Source of the DNA: Hahella sp.
GTDB lineage: Bacteria; Pseudomonadota; Gammaproteobacteria; Pseudomonadales; Oleiphilaceae
Assembly: GCA_028280065.1 (NCBI GenBank)
Contig: JANQMN010000009.1
Coordinates: 1-40,943, forward strand
Direction of reading: 5' to 3'
Length of the DNA stretch: 40,943 nt
Made by a program: the position numbers and the translations under genes
Notes under the pieces: model-generated
The model's database searches: none
Seen by the model: only the letters and a program-made list of their open reading frames with translations
Told to the model about the DNA's origin: nothing
Shown: positions 19,157 through 29,682 of the stretch, piece after piece
Layout of the letters: every line of letters starts with the position of its first letter
Position numbering within the stretch: position 1 is the first letter of the stretch

Positions 19157-19789
19157 CTACATTGCCGCCTTTTCCTTCTCCACAAGATAATCGACGATTT
19201 GCAACATTCTCGGGAAAGTACCTGCCGCACCGGGCTCTACACGATACTTGCCATTAACAATTATGGCAGGCACACCGGTAATTTTGTAGTTCATGGTTCG
19301 TTTGGCTGCTTGCTCAACCTGCGAACGAACACTAAAAGAGTTGAATGCTTTTTCAAACTTTTCCTGTTCAATGCCATTCTCAACAAACAAATTGGTGAGT
19401 GCGCCTTCAGTGGTAATCCTCCGCTTATCACGCACTAATGCATTAAACAAGGGAATGTGCATCTGTTTGCCGACGCCTAATGCTTCGGCCGTATAAAAGG
19501 CCTGGGCATGCAACTTCCAGAGTTTGCTGAACACCGCCGGACTATGCCAAAAATCCACGTGCTCAGGCTGCTTTTTATCCCATGCGGCGACGTAGGGATC
19601 GAACTTATAGCAATGCGGGCAGCCATACCAGAACAGTTCAACGACTTCGACTTTTGAGCTATCGCGGACCGGAATGGTTTTTTTTAGGGTGAAATAATCT
19701 TTGCCATTAGCAAAAGGTTCCGCCGCATGGGCCGTAAAAGCCAGCCCAACGCTTAAAGCAAGAAAAAGGGTGACAAATAACTTGCGCAT
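19157..19789 (-). CDS. dsbA: thiol:disulfide interchange protein DsbA
   Basis: 210 residues. Signal peptide MRKLFVTLFLALSVGLAF with cleavage expected after AHA (about residue 22-23). The thioredoxin-fold active site is CPHC at 57-60, the classical DsbA dipeptide, and the cis-proline loop is TGVPAIIVNG. It oxidises cysteine pairs in secreted proteins in the periplasm and is re-oxidised by DsbB. GGAG lies 7 nt before the ATG. Located between cytochrome c4 and the EEP-family gene on the same strand. Confidence 0.95.
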   Translation of the reverse strand: MRKLFVTLFLALSVGLAFTAHAAEPFANGKDYFTLKKTIPVRDSSKVEVVELFWYGCPHCYKFDPYVAAWDKKQPEHVDFWHSPAVFSKLWKLHAQAFYTAEALGVGKQMHIPLFNALVRDKRRITTEGALTNLFVENGIEQEKFEKAFNSFSVRSQVEQAAKRTMNYKITGVPAIIVNGKYRVEPGAAGTFPRMLQIVDYLVEKEKAAM

Positions 19790-19921
19790 TCACTTACTCC
19801 GTTAGTTAAAACTACTTGGGCCTCTAATGTACTGAAAAGTTCCGCAATATCCAGCCGAGGCATTAGCCTCAATCTCGATATCGACGCAACGACACACAAT
19901 CAACTCGTTGTTTTATAAGAA

Positions 19922-19947
19922 AAAAAGACGGCATGTGCCGTCTTTTT
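19922..19947 (-). terminator. intrinsic terminator of the cytochrome c4 gene
   Basis: AAAAAGACGGCA (19922-19933) and TGCCGTCTTTTT (19936-19947) form a perfect inverted repeat around TG. On the minus strand the hairpin runs into a T-rich stretch, 46 bp after the cytochrome c4 stop, so it separates that gene from dsbA. Confidence 0.85.
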
Positions 19948-19992
19948 CCGAATCAATTTAGCGGGTTACGGTTTATTCATCAACACCCGGAT

Positions 19993-20622
19993 TTAATAAA
20001 GGCCAAAGATATAGTTAGACAATGCTTTGATTTCATTGTCACTAAGATTTGCAGCGATATCCCGCATCATCCGTGTATCCCCATCGTTCGTCCGCTCGCC
20101 TGACCGGAACTTGACCAATTGAGTTTCGGTGTAGCTGGCATGCTGACCCGCGAGCCTGGGAAAACCCGCGGGTGCATTACCTTTCCCGGATGGCCCGTGA
20201 CAACCGGTGCAAGCAGGAATTCCTTTAGCGCTATTTCCAGCACGATATAGCTGCTCTCCCAGTTCGATTGTATCCGCTTTCGCTTGGCCGGTCGTGGCAG
20301 GCTGAGCTGCATAAAAGGCGGCGATATCTGCGATATCCTGGGCGCTGAGGTTTTCTGTCATACCGGTCATTTCCACAATCGGCCGACGCCCTTCTTTAAT
20401 GTCCAGAATTTGTTTTTCGAGGTAGCGCTCGCCAAGTCCGGCCAACTTAGGAAAATTTGGCACTGCACTATTTCCATCCACTCCATGACAACCGGCACAG
20501 ACCGCCGTTTTTCCCTGTCCTGCTGCCGCATCGCCTGCCGCACCAACAGTTCCGGATACGCTCATCGCACCCAAAACCAGCATCAATCCTGAAACCAACA
20601 CTCTCATTTTAGACCCCATCAT
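19993..20622 (-). CDS. diheme cytochrome c4
   Basis: 209 residues from the ATG at 20622; ATGs at 20619 and 20607 are also possible. Secreted by an N-terminal signal peptide ending near VGAAGDAA. Two heme-binding motifs, CAGCH (42-46) and CTGCH (138-142), sit in two homologous class I cytochrome c domains, each with downstream Met ligand candidates (EMTGMTENLS and DTRMMRDIAANLS). Cytochrome c4 carries electrons from the bc1 complex to terminal oxidases, especially cbb3, in the periplasm. AAAGAG lies 6 nt before the chosen start. It is divergent from engB, and its upstream region carries the MITE-like element. Confidence 0.92.
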   Translation of the reverse strand: MMGSKMRVLVSGLMLVLGAMSVSGTVGAAGDAAAGQGKTAVCAGCHGVDGNSAVPNFPKLAGLGERYLEKQILDIKEGRRPIVEMTGMTENLSAQDIADIAAFYAAQPATTGQAKADTIELGEQLYRAGNSAKGIPACTGCHGPSGKGNAPAGFPRLAGQHASYTETQLVKFRSGERTNDGDTRMMRDIAANLSDNEIKALSNYIFGLY

Positions 20623-20674
20623 ATGCAACTCTTTGGGTATGCCTGATCAAATAGTCAAGCTATTATGTTTGGTC

Positions 20675-20814
20675 GAGACCTTTGCACAAAGGCTATTTCA
20701 CTTTCATACTGCGTCAAAAAAGTACTCAAATGCTCATTTACAACAAGTAAACTCTGCTTTTCCGTGCATTTTTTCCTTGTCTGAAAGCAAAACTTCTACT
20801 TGTGCAAAGGTCTC
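20675..20814. mobile_element. 140-bp MITE-like element with perfect 15-bp terminal inverted repeats
   Basis: GAGACCTTTGCACAA at 20675-20689 is repeated exactly inverted as TTGTGCAAAGGTCTC at 20800-20814. The interior has no gene but includes a small hairpin (TTTAC at 20737-20741, GTAAA at 20747-20751). Such ends resemble those of transposases of the IS5/IS4 type from memory, so a non-autonomous derivative or IS remnant is likely. No clear target-site duplication is visible (left flank GGTC, right flank CAAG). It occupies the divergent promoter region of cytochrome c4 and engB. Confidence 0.65.
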
Positions 20815-20921
20815 CAAGTATTCGTAAAATTAACGACTTGACTGCCGACACTCTCGAAACGGTTCGGTATTATACATAAATCAAAAAAAACATGAACGAA
20901 TAAAGGCACCGAATTGTTTCT

Positions 20922-21548
20922 ATGTCAAATTTGGAAAAATCTTCCGTTTCTTACCGCAGTGCACGCTTCTTAACCAGCGCGGAAAAACTCCGCCAGTGCC
21001 CGGAAGACTCGGGCGTTGAAGTGGCATTTGCGGGCCGCTCGAATGCGGGTAAATCCAGCGCATTGAATGCATTAACGGACAATAGTAAGCTCGCCAAAAC
21101 ATCGAAAACCCCTGGGCGAACCCAACTGATCAATTTCTTCACTCTGAACAAGCCGAATTGTCGCCTGGTGGATCTTCCCGGCTACGGTTATGCCAAAGTC
21201 TCAAAAACCCTGTATCAAAACTGGCAAAAACACTTACAGGAATATTTGGAGGGCCGGGACTGTCTGGCGGCGCTGGTTCTGGTAATGGACATACGACACC
21301 CGCTGACCGAATTCGACCAATACATGCTCGACTGGTGCGAAAATCGCAGCCTCCCGAGCCTTGCTCTGCTCACCAAATCAGACAAGCTTAAATTCGGCGC
21401 GGCCAAAAATGCTCTGCATCAGGTAGCAGGCAACTTACAGAAGTGGTCTCACCCGATCGATGCACAGTTGTTTTCGTCTCTAAAAAAGACAGGGATAGAG
21501 GATCTTAGAGAGTACCTCGACCAGTTTTTTATCGATTCCCCCGAATAG
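20922..21548 (+). CDS. engB: ribosome biogenesis GTPase EngB (YihA/YsxC)
   Basis: 208 residues. TRAFAC-class GTPase motifs: G1 GRSNAGKSS (38-46), G2 Thr in [14 protein letters not shown]3 DLPGYGYAK (84-92) and G4 TKSD. It is a small essential GTPase that helps assemble the 50S subunit in the cytoplasm. The start at 20922 has only a weak, distant purine stretch (AAAGG), but the N-terminus aligns with the family. It is single-gene and divergent from cytochrome c4, with a MITE-like element about 108 bp upstream of its ATG. Confidence 0.94.
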   Translation: MSNLEKSSVSYRSARFLTSAEKLRQCPEDSGVEVAFAGRSNAGKSSALNALTDNSKLAKTSKTPGRTQLINFFTLNKPNCRLVDLPGYGYAKVSKTLYQNWQKHLQEYLEGRDCLAALVLVMDIRHPLTEFDQYMLDWCENRSLPSLALLTKSDKLKFGAAKNALHQVAGNLQKWSHPIDAQLFSSLKKTGIEDLREYLDQFFIDSPE

Positions 21549-21615
21549 GGACAAAGCTTTACCGCACCATCCAGCAGGAAATAGCAACAGTCGGCACAGC
21601 CCCTTTAACCACCGC

Positions 21616-22257
21616 TTAAATACTGGGCCGGTAGGCTTGGCGTAAACGCTGCACCTTGTCTAACACGGACTCGTTGACAAATGGCAGCTCAAGGCTGACA
21701 ACCTGGTAGATGCCCTGTTTCAGGGTTTCTTTGCGGATAAGATGGGCATCTGATCCGGCTGCCGTTTTCAAATAAGACATCCAACTGGTGACAATCAACC
21801 AGGCATTCAAGGCAAAAGTTCTCCTGTCGTCTTCTGACTGAGGCTTCAATATCGATGCCTTTTCAAGTCGTTCGAGTATCGAGCAAATGCTTTCCAGACA
21901 TCGCTGTGTAAAGGATTGGTAACCGTCCCGTAGTCGCGGATCAGACTCCAAATAATGTTCCAGCTCGCGATGAAAAAAGCGATAGCTCCAGAGGCCGTCG
22001 AACACCGCCTCCAGGTAAGCAAACTGATCCTCAACAGTCAACTGCCGACCGGTCGGTGCCTGCAGATAGTGATCGACCAGCATCTGATACTGCAAAAAAA
22101 TCTCATAGATAATGTCGGTCTTGTTGCGAAAGTGATAGTAGAGGTTACCCGGCGATATGCCTAAATGTGCTGCAATGTGATTTGTTGTGACGTTCCGCTC
22201 CCCGTTCTCATTAAATAGATCGAGACTGGCTAATATTATTTTCTCTTTGGTATTCAT
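21616..22257 (-). CDS. TetR-family transcriptional regulator
   Basis: 213 residues from the ATG at 22257 (MNTKEKIILASLDLFNENG), which is where TetR homologues of this type begin; ATGs at 22293 or 22371 would add unrelated residues and no start has a strong ribosome binding site. The N-terminal helix-turn-helix is TTNHIAAHLGISPGNLYYHF, a near-canonical TetR motif. The C-terminal ligand domain looks like the family often annotated beside aldehyde dehydrogenases. Divergent from the aldehyde dehydrogenase gene, with a 16-bp palindrome between them, so it probably represses both. Confidence 0.9.
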   Translation of the reverse strand: MNTKEKIILASLDLFNENGERNVTTNHIAAHLGISPGNLYYHFRNKTDIIYEIFLQYQMLVDHYLQAPTGRQLTVEDQFAYLEAVFDGLWSYRFFHRELEHYLESDPRLRDGYQSFTQRCLESICSILERLEKASILKPQSEDDRRTFALNAWLIVTSWMSYLKTAAGSDAHLIRKETLKQGIYQVVSLELPFVNESVLDKVQRLRQAYRPSI

Positions 22258-22387
22258 TTGCTTGCTTTTATCCCCATGCTCCTGGGGTGCCATTGTAGAG
22301 AAGATTATGAACAACCTCCAAACACTGATTTCAAACCTGTATTTCCGCCAAGGATCCATCAAATTCAGCAAATTATCCTTCTAAATA

Positions 22388-22417
22388 TTGATCCTAGAAC
22401 AATCTAGAGTATATACT
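22388..22417 (+). promoter_or_regulatory. candidate promoter of the aldehyde dehydrogenase gene
   Basis: TTGATC at 22388-22393 and TATACT at 22412-22417 with 18-bp spacing. The -10 hexamer lies inside the palindrome at 22405-22420, so a bound repressor would block it. Confidence 0.4.
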
Positions 22418-22420
22418 CTA
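22405..22420. promoter_or_regulatory. perfect 16-bp palindrome, candidate TetR operator
   Basis: TAGAGTATATACTCTA reads the same on both strands. It is about 147 bp upstream of the tetR start and 100 bp upstream of the divergent dehydrogenase, the usual place for a shared autoregulatory operator. Binding by the adjacent TetR protein is inference. Confidence 0.6.
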
Positions 22421-22520
22421 ACTCATAATACGCCAGTCGAGGTGGCGTTAACGGCAATGTTTGGTTAATAACCACAACATCAAACAACCATAAATAAGAA
22501 CTAAGCACTCGGAGGCTGAG

Positions 22521-23966
22521 ATGGGCGCCAAAGTTATTTCCATTACCGAAAATTCGAAGGAACTACAACGACTACATCGCACCTTTCAAGCTCAAAAAAG
22601 GGCTTTTGAACACAACCCCAACCCTAGCTATGAAGTACGAAAAGACGCATTGCTACGGCTCAAGCGCGCCGTTTTGGACAATCAGGAGCGATTACTAGAA
22701 GCGCTTAATGACGATTATTCCAGCCGCTCGCGGGACGAATCCATGCTGGCTGAATTCATGCCGGTCATTCAAGGCATCAACTACACGCTGGAGCACCTTA
22801 AGGACTGGATGAAGTCTCATCGCCGCAAGGTCGGCCTACTGTTTTTAGGGGCGCGCAACTCGATACATTATCGCCCGCTGGGTGTGGTCGGCATTATTTC
22901 CCCTTGGAACTACCCTATTAACCTGTCTCTCGGCCCCCTCATTGCTGCGTTGGCGGCAGGCAACCGGGCAATGATCAAGGTATCGGAGTTCACTCCGCGC
23001 ACTTCCGAAGTACTTAAAGACATACTCGCCAATACCTTTACCGATGATCTGGTCTCGGTGATAACCGGCGAGGCGGACGTTGCCGAAGAGTTCACCAAAC
23101 TACCTTTCGACCACCTGTTATTCACCGGTTCCACCATGATCGGCAAGCGGGTAATGAAGGCGGCCGCAGAAAACCTGACCCCGGTGACGTTGGAATTAGG
23201 CGGCAAATCACCTGCAATCATCGGCGATGACATGCCGATTAATGACGCTGCGGAACGTATCGCCTTCGGCAAGGCATTTAATGCGGGGCAGACCTGTATA
23301 GCGCCGGATTATGTGCTTTGTCCCCGCGACAAGATGGATGCATTTGTCGACTCGTTCAAGGCAAAGTTTGCCAGTATGTATCCCACCTTGAAAGATAATC
23401 CGGATTTCACCGCGATCATCAATGACCGTCAGTTGAAACGGATTAGGGGATACCTGGACGATGCCATCCAGAAAGGCGCGCGAGTTATCGAAGTCAATCC
23501 GGCCAACGAAGACTTCTCCAGAGGTACCCGCAAAATGCCGATTCATCTGGTAATGGATGCCACGCCTGACATGACGATTCTGCAGGAAGAAATTTTCGGG
23601 CCGCTGTTACCCATCGTGCCTTATGACAGCCTGGATGACGCAATCAAATATGTGAATTCACGGCCGCGGCCACTGGCGATGTATTACTTCGGTTATCAGA
23701 AGGCGCAGCAAAAAACCATGCTGGAAAAGGTACATGCCGGTGGCGTGTGCATCAATGACACGCTCATGCATTTTGCCCAGGACGACATGCCTTTCGGTGG
23801 CGTCGGCGAATCCGGAATGGGGCACTACCATGGCAAGGAAGGTTTCATTACATTTTCGAATGCCAAAGGTGTGCACGCCAAAGGGCGTATTCACAGCGGT
23901 AAAATAGTGTTCCCGCCGCATGGCACCATTATCCATCAGATTGTGTACAAGCTTTTTGTGAGCTGA
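22521..23966 (+). CDS. coniferyl-aldehyde-dehydrogenase-like aldehyde dehydrogenase
   Basis: 481 residues, a class-3/coniferyl-type length without an N-terminal extension. Catalytic set: Asn130 in SPWNYP, NAD-binding FTGSTMIGKR, general base Glu225 in LELGGKSP, nucleophile Cys259 in GQTCIAPDY, and the EEIFGPLLP motif. It oxidises aldehydes to acids with NAD(P)+; in related alkane- or aromatic-degrading bacteria it may serve fatty or aromatic aldehydes, but the substrate cannot be read here. GGAGG lies 5 nt before the ATG. Divergent tetR and the palindrome at 22405-22420 suggest inducible expression; a hairpin at 23996-24022 follows it. Confidence 0.92.
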   Translation: MGAKVISITENSKELQRLHRTFQAQKRAFEHNPNPSYEVRKDALLRLKRAVLDNQERLLEALNDDYSSRSRDESMLAEFMPVIQGINYTLEHLKDWMKSHRRKVGLLFLGARNSIHYRPLGVVGIISPWNYPINLSLGPLIAALAAGNRAMIKVSEFTPRTSEVLKDILANTFTDDLVSVITGEADVAEEFTKLPFDHLLFTGSTMIGKRVMKAAAENLTPVTLELGGKSPAIIGDDMPINDAAERIAFGKAFNAGQTCIAPDYVLCPRDKMDAFVDSFKAKFASMYPTLKDNPDFTAIINDRQLKRIRGYLDDAIQKGARVIEVNPANEDFSRGTRKMPIHLVMDATPDMTILQEEIFGPLLPIVPYDSLDDAIKYVNSRPRPLAMYYFGYQKAQQKTMLEKVHAGGVCINDTLMHFAQDDMPFGGVGESGMGHYHGKEGFITFSNAKGVHAKGRIHSGKIVFPPHGTIIHQIVYKLFVS

Positions 23967-23995
23967 CAGAACTTCGGTTTTGCAATTCAATCGAT

Positions 23996-24022
23996 TCGGG
24001 GAGTGTTTTATGCACTCCCCGA
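23996..24022 (+). terminator. hairpin after the aldehyde dehydrogenase gene
   Basis: TCGGGGAGTG (23996-24005), 7-nt loop, CACTCCCCGA (24013-24022): a perfect 10-bp GC-rich stem 29 bp after the stop. The following T-run is weak (TTAAACCCTTT), so termination may be imperfect. Confidence 0.6.
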
Positions 24023-24149
24023 TTAAACCCTTTCCTCCCGACCATTCTGACATATTGCCGCGGGCGACCAGACAAACCGGCTTCACTGGGTGTAATCAGC
24101 CCACCATTTGATATACATCGAGAAAACAGCTTCATGTCAGCCTGAGCAG

Positions 24150-24180
24150 TTGACAAAATTCCGCTTGCTACTGCTATGCT
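24150..24180 (+). promoter_or_regulatory. candidate coaD promoter with extended -10
   Basis: Consensus -35 TTGACA at 24150-24155 and TGCTATGCT at 24172-24180, i.e. an extended -10 (TGN) plus TATGCT. Spacing is 19 bp, a little long, which the extended -10 can compensate. It lies 33 bp before the coaD start. Confidence 0.5.
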
Positions 24181-24185
24181 ATTGA

Positions 24186-24695
<510 letters not shown>

Positions 24696-24788
24696 CGCTC
24701 ACTTCCGATCATCTGGTAAAATGCGCCCGCCTGTCTAGAAGGAAACTCAGGCAACAACTTCGAAATGCCACAGATTTAGAGGTAGTAA

Positions 24789-26643
<1,855 letters not shown>

Positions 26644-26718
26644 CAACGTTAAAAAACTAAGCTAAACTGTTTAAATAGTTACCATTTTTAAACCTAGTGT
26701 AATAGGAGCCACAAAGCG

Positions 26719-27267
26719 ATGGCCAGGAAAGAACCAGCGCCGGAAGAAGATAACGAATTAACCGAAGGACAGCGCCTAAGCGTGCTGGAAAAAGGCGTCA
26801 ACCTCAATCGGATATTTATGATGCTGCTGGCGATCCTGATTGTCGTGACCTTGGCCGTTTCCATTACGATCGCCATTATTAGCAGCATGACCGGTAAAAA
26901 AGGTAGCCTCGCCTCAGCGGCAGAAATCGCCGATCTACAGGCGAAGGTGCAAGAGCTTCGCGCAGACTTGGAACTGACCAGAACCCAACTGGAAAGAGTC
27001 AACCGTGAACTACCGGCACTCAGGGAAACCCTTAACAATAGCAGCGCACCGGCGTTTCAAAGAATCCTTATTGAACAGGAAAAAGGTCACCAGGAGTTTA
27101 TCAAGGGCGTCAAAGAAGGCATGTACGATCTGGCAAGAATGGTCCCTGGCTCCCGCACTTGGCTGGAGTTGTATGCAGAGCGGATGGATAAGGCGGCAAC
27201 CTTCAGCCGGGAACGACAACGTCAATTACAACGCTTGGACACCGGTGAAATTCTGATTGAACCTTAA
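26719..27267 (+). CDS. single-pass membrane coiled-coil protein of unknown function
   Basis: 182 residues. An acidic N-terminus (about 1-30) precedes one transmembrane helix at about 33-58 (FMMLLAILIVVTLAVSITIA), then a predicted coiled coil (about 65-105, heptad-like LQAKVQELRADLELTRTQL) and a charged helical tail. I do not recognise a family. AGGAG at 26704-26708 gives 10-nt spacing to the ATG. It is 75 bp after the GGT-like gene and its stop codon interlocks with that of the convergent LacI-type gene in a shared TTAA (27264-27267). Confidence 0.75.
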   Translation: MARKEPAPEEDNELTEGQRLSVLEKGVNLNRIFMMLLAILIVVTLAVSITIAIISSMTGKKGSLASAAEIADLQAKVQELRADLELTRTQLERVNRELPALRETLNNSSAPAFQRILIEQEKGHQEFIKGVKEGMYDLARMVPGSRTWLELYAERMDKAATFSRERQRQLQRLDTGEILIEP

Positions 27268-28298
27268 CGCGACATTACCTTCACCGTTTCGCCCTCAATA
27301 ATGCGTGGAACTTGGGCAGTGTGCCGCTGGCCACTGACCAGTTGCATGACCGCTTCATAACCACGCTGTACGATACGCTGATCGACAGTCGTCAGGTTGA
27401 ACGGCAATAGTTTCAACAGGCTCAGATTATCCATTCCGACCAGCGAAAAGTCCTCGGGAATCTTTAAGCCGTTCAGGGCAGCGGCACGATAACTTCCAAT
27501 TGCTAGAACATCCGCCATACAGAGCACCGCCGTATAGTTGCGTTGGACGAGCATTTGCCTGACCTCGGAAAACACCAACTCCGCGCCTTCACAGCTTACA
27601 TCTGTTTCAATGAGTTGCAAATCGGGCGCTGCTGCATGCACTTTTGCAAGGTCCAAAATGCCTTCATAGCGGGTTCTGTGCACAATCGAATCAACTAATC
27701 GACCGAACAGCAGAACGATTCTCTTGTGGCCGGCATTCAACAAGTATTCAAGACCCGCTCGCCCCATCGACCAATCGTCAATGTTGTAGTTGATTATGCA
27801 AGGATTTAAGGAAGTTCGCTCAAAAAACCCCGCATCATCCACCACCAAGGTAGTCAAATCCCAATTCGCTATAAGATCCTTTACGGTATCCGGAAGAATC
27901 CCTATCACGATCACACCGCGGGGTTTGGGGCCGTTAAGCAACGGTTTTACTTCGTCTGCATTCGCCACCCGCATAAAACTGAAAGGCAAATGGGACAAGG
28001 AAGCCCCTTTCTCGATCCCGGAAAGAAAATCACTGAAAAAAGGGCTGTCCTGCAATAAAGCGGTATCCGGATCATCGCTCGCGAGTTGCGGCATCAGTAC
28101 GATTACATTATTGCTCACACCGCTTTTCAGCGCATAGGCACTTTGATTTTTAGAGTAGCCAATCGAGCTTGCAGCGTTGCGTATACGTTCTGCCGTTTCC
28201 GGCGTGACTTTCGATGTATTTCCATTTAATACCTGGGATGCGGAGGCAATGGAAACAGCGGCGTGTTTTGCAACATCCTTGAGCGTGACCCGAGACAT
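27264..28298 (-). CDS. LacI-family transcriptional regulator
   Basis: 344 residues. The N-terminal LacI helix-turn-helix is TLKDVAKHAAVSIASASQVL, followed by the hinge helix segment SKNQSAYALKSG and a periplasmic-binding-protein-like effector domain with LVGMDNLSLLKLLPFNLTTV near the end, as in PurR/LacI relatives. The effector and regulon are unknown: no sugar catabolic or transport genes lie nearby. The upstream 245 bp to hemH contains CTTCGAAG at 28350-28357, a central-CG palindrome of the kind these proteins can bind, but this is weak evidence. Confidence 0.9.
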   Translation of the reverse strand: MSRVTLKDVAKHAAVSIASASQVLNGNTSKVTPETAERIRNAASSIGYSKNQSAYALKSGVSNNVIVLMPQLASDDPDTALLQDSPFFSDFLSGIEKGASLSHLPFSFMRVANADEVKPLLNGPKPRGVIVIGILPDTVKDLIANWDLTTLVVDDAGFFERTSLNPCIINYNIDDWSMGRAGLEYLLNAGHKRIVLLFGRLVDSIVHRTRYEGILDLAKVHAAAPDLQLIETDVSCEGAELVFSEVRQMLVQRNYTAVLCMADVLAIGSYRAAALNGLKIPEDFSLVGMDNLSLLKLLPFNLTTVDQRIVQRGYEAVMQLVSGQRHTAQVPRIIEGETVKVMSR

Positions 28299-28349
28299 AG
28301 AGCTTTCCTTGAACGATATTACTGTACGGCTTCAACCCGAAAATTCCTC

Positions 28350-28357
28350 CTTCGAAG
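28350..28357. promoter_or_regulatory. central-CG palindrome upstream of the LacI-type gene
   Basis: CTTCGAAG, with partial symmetry outward (CCT on the left, AGG on the right). LacI-family operators commonly centre on CG. Only one copy is seen, 52 bp upstream of the gene, so autoregulation is a guess. Confidence 0.25.
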
Positions 28358-28543
28358 AAAGGTTATTTGCAATAACAAATAGGAGTCTTTTCAGGCCATT
28401 GCATAGAATTGGTGTCGCATAACTCTACGGCAGGATAAAGTTAAGCTACAACTAACAAAGTGTACCCGTTGCACAAAGGATCTCATACCTAATAAGAAAA
28501 TTTTTTATCTTGTTTTGCGCCAAATCAGCGAAAAAAACAGGCT

Positions 28544-29620
28544 TTATTGAGCAGCCCCCAGCGATTTTGCCAATGCCACTCTTTGCTTTTGCTCTCCCAA
28601 ACGCCAATTCGCAAGCTGCTCGACTATCAAAGACGTTAATGCCGCTATGTGTTCCGGCCGCTCGTTAAGCGCAGATATGTATTCATAACGCCCACCACCA
28701 GCGGACAAAAAATGTTCCCTGTTTTCCTCCCCTATTTCTTCGATTGTTTCCAGACAATCTGCGGCAAATCCGGGGCAAAAGACCTGCACATGATTGACAC
28801 CCTGTGCCGGCAGCTGTATTAAGGTTTCGTCTATGTATGGCTGCAGCCACTGTTCACGGCCAAAGCGGGATTGGAATACGGTTAGATATTGATCGCCATC
28901 CAACCCCAGATTAGTGGCGATTAAACGCGAAGTTTTGTGGCATTCACAGAAATATGGATCTCCTTGCTGTAAATATCGCTGGGGCACCCCATGGTAGGAG
29001 AACAATAATTTGTCCGGTTTACCATGGTTTCGCCAATGTTCCTCAATACGTGCAGCAGCTGCGTCAATGTAGCCGGAATAATCGTGATAGTGACAGATAA
29101 AACGCAGATCCGGAATCCAGCGGCAGTTGCTGAGTTCTGCGGCAACCGCATCAAAAGTCGAGCCGGTTGTCGTCGCGGAGTATTGCGGATAAAGCGGCAA
29201 GACCAACAATTTACGCACTCCCTGAGAAAACATCTTCGACAGCGTATCGGCAATACCCGGTTGCCCGTAGCGCATGGCAAACTCCACAACGACTTCCGTA
29301 TGTCCCTGTACCGCGAGTGCCTCTGCAATTGCCAATGTCTGCTTTTTGGTGTTCACAAGCAACGGAGATCCGTCTTCTGTCCAGATCGCCGCGTATGCTT
29401 TAGCGGATTTTCTGGGCCGGATTTGCAGTATAATGCCGTTGAGAATCAGCCACCAGAAAAGCCGCGGAACTTCTACCACGCGGGGATCAGACAAAAACTG
29501 CTTTAAATATCGACGTAAAGCGGTAGGGGTCGGCGCATCAGGTGTTCCCAGATTCGTCAATAGTACACCGATCTTATCCGTTTGGGCGTGACTGAAGTTC
29601 GGACTTCCTTGATAGCTCAT
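28544..29620 (-). CDS. hemH: ferrochelatase
   Basis: 358 residues. Inserts Fe2+ into protoporphyrin IX, the last step of protoheme synthesis, at the inner face of the membrane. Signatures are the N-terminal VLLTNLGTPDAPT, catalytic His in LLFSYHGVPQRYL, and the C-terminal catalytic Glu in FAADCLETIEEIGEEN. ECH in PYFCECHKTS is also typical. ATG at 29620. Transcribed towards the LacI-type gene; no other heme genes are in the window. The 3' intergenic region has no clear intrinsic terminator. Confidence 0.95.
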   Translation of the reverse strand: MSYQGSPNFSHAQTDKIGVLLTNLGTPDAPTPTALRRYLKQFLSDPRVVEVPRLFWWLILNGIILQIRPRKSAKAYAAIWTEDGSPLLVNTKKQTLAIAEALAVQGHTEVVVEFAMRYGQPGIADTLSKMFSQGVRKLLVLPLYPQYSATTTGSTFDAVAAELSNCRWIPDLRFICHYHDYSGYIDAAAARIEEHWRNHGKPDKLLFSYHGVPQRYLQQGDPYFCECHKTSRLIATNLGLDGDQYLTVFQSRFGREQWLQPYIDETLIQLPAQGVNHVQVFCPGFAADCLETIEEIGEENREHFLSAGGGRYEYISALNERPEHIAALTSLIVEQLANWRLGEQKQRVALAKSLGAAQ

Positions 29621-29682
29621 GCAAACAACGACTCTCGTGGGTGGCTTATAGAATAAATAAGAAATAGATTTACGTTCGAAAT

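Noticed and set aside
28364-28381. TATTTG/CAAATA inverted repeat upstream of the LacI-type gene
   Set aside because: AT-rich 6-bp arms with no central CG; could easily be chance.
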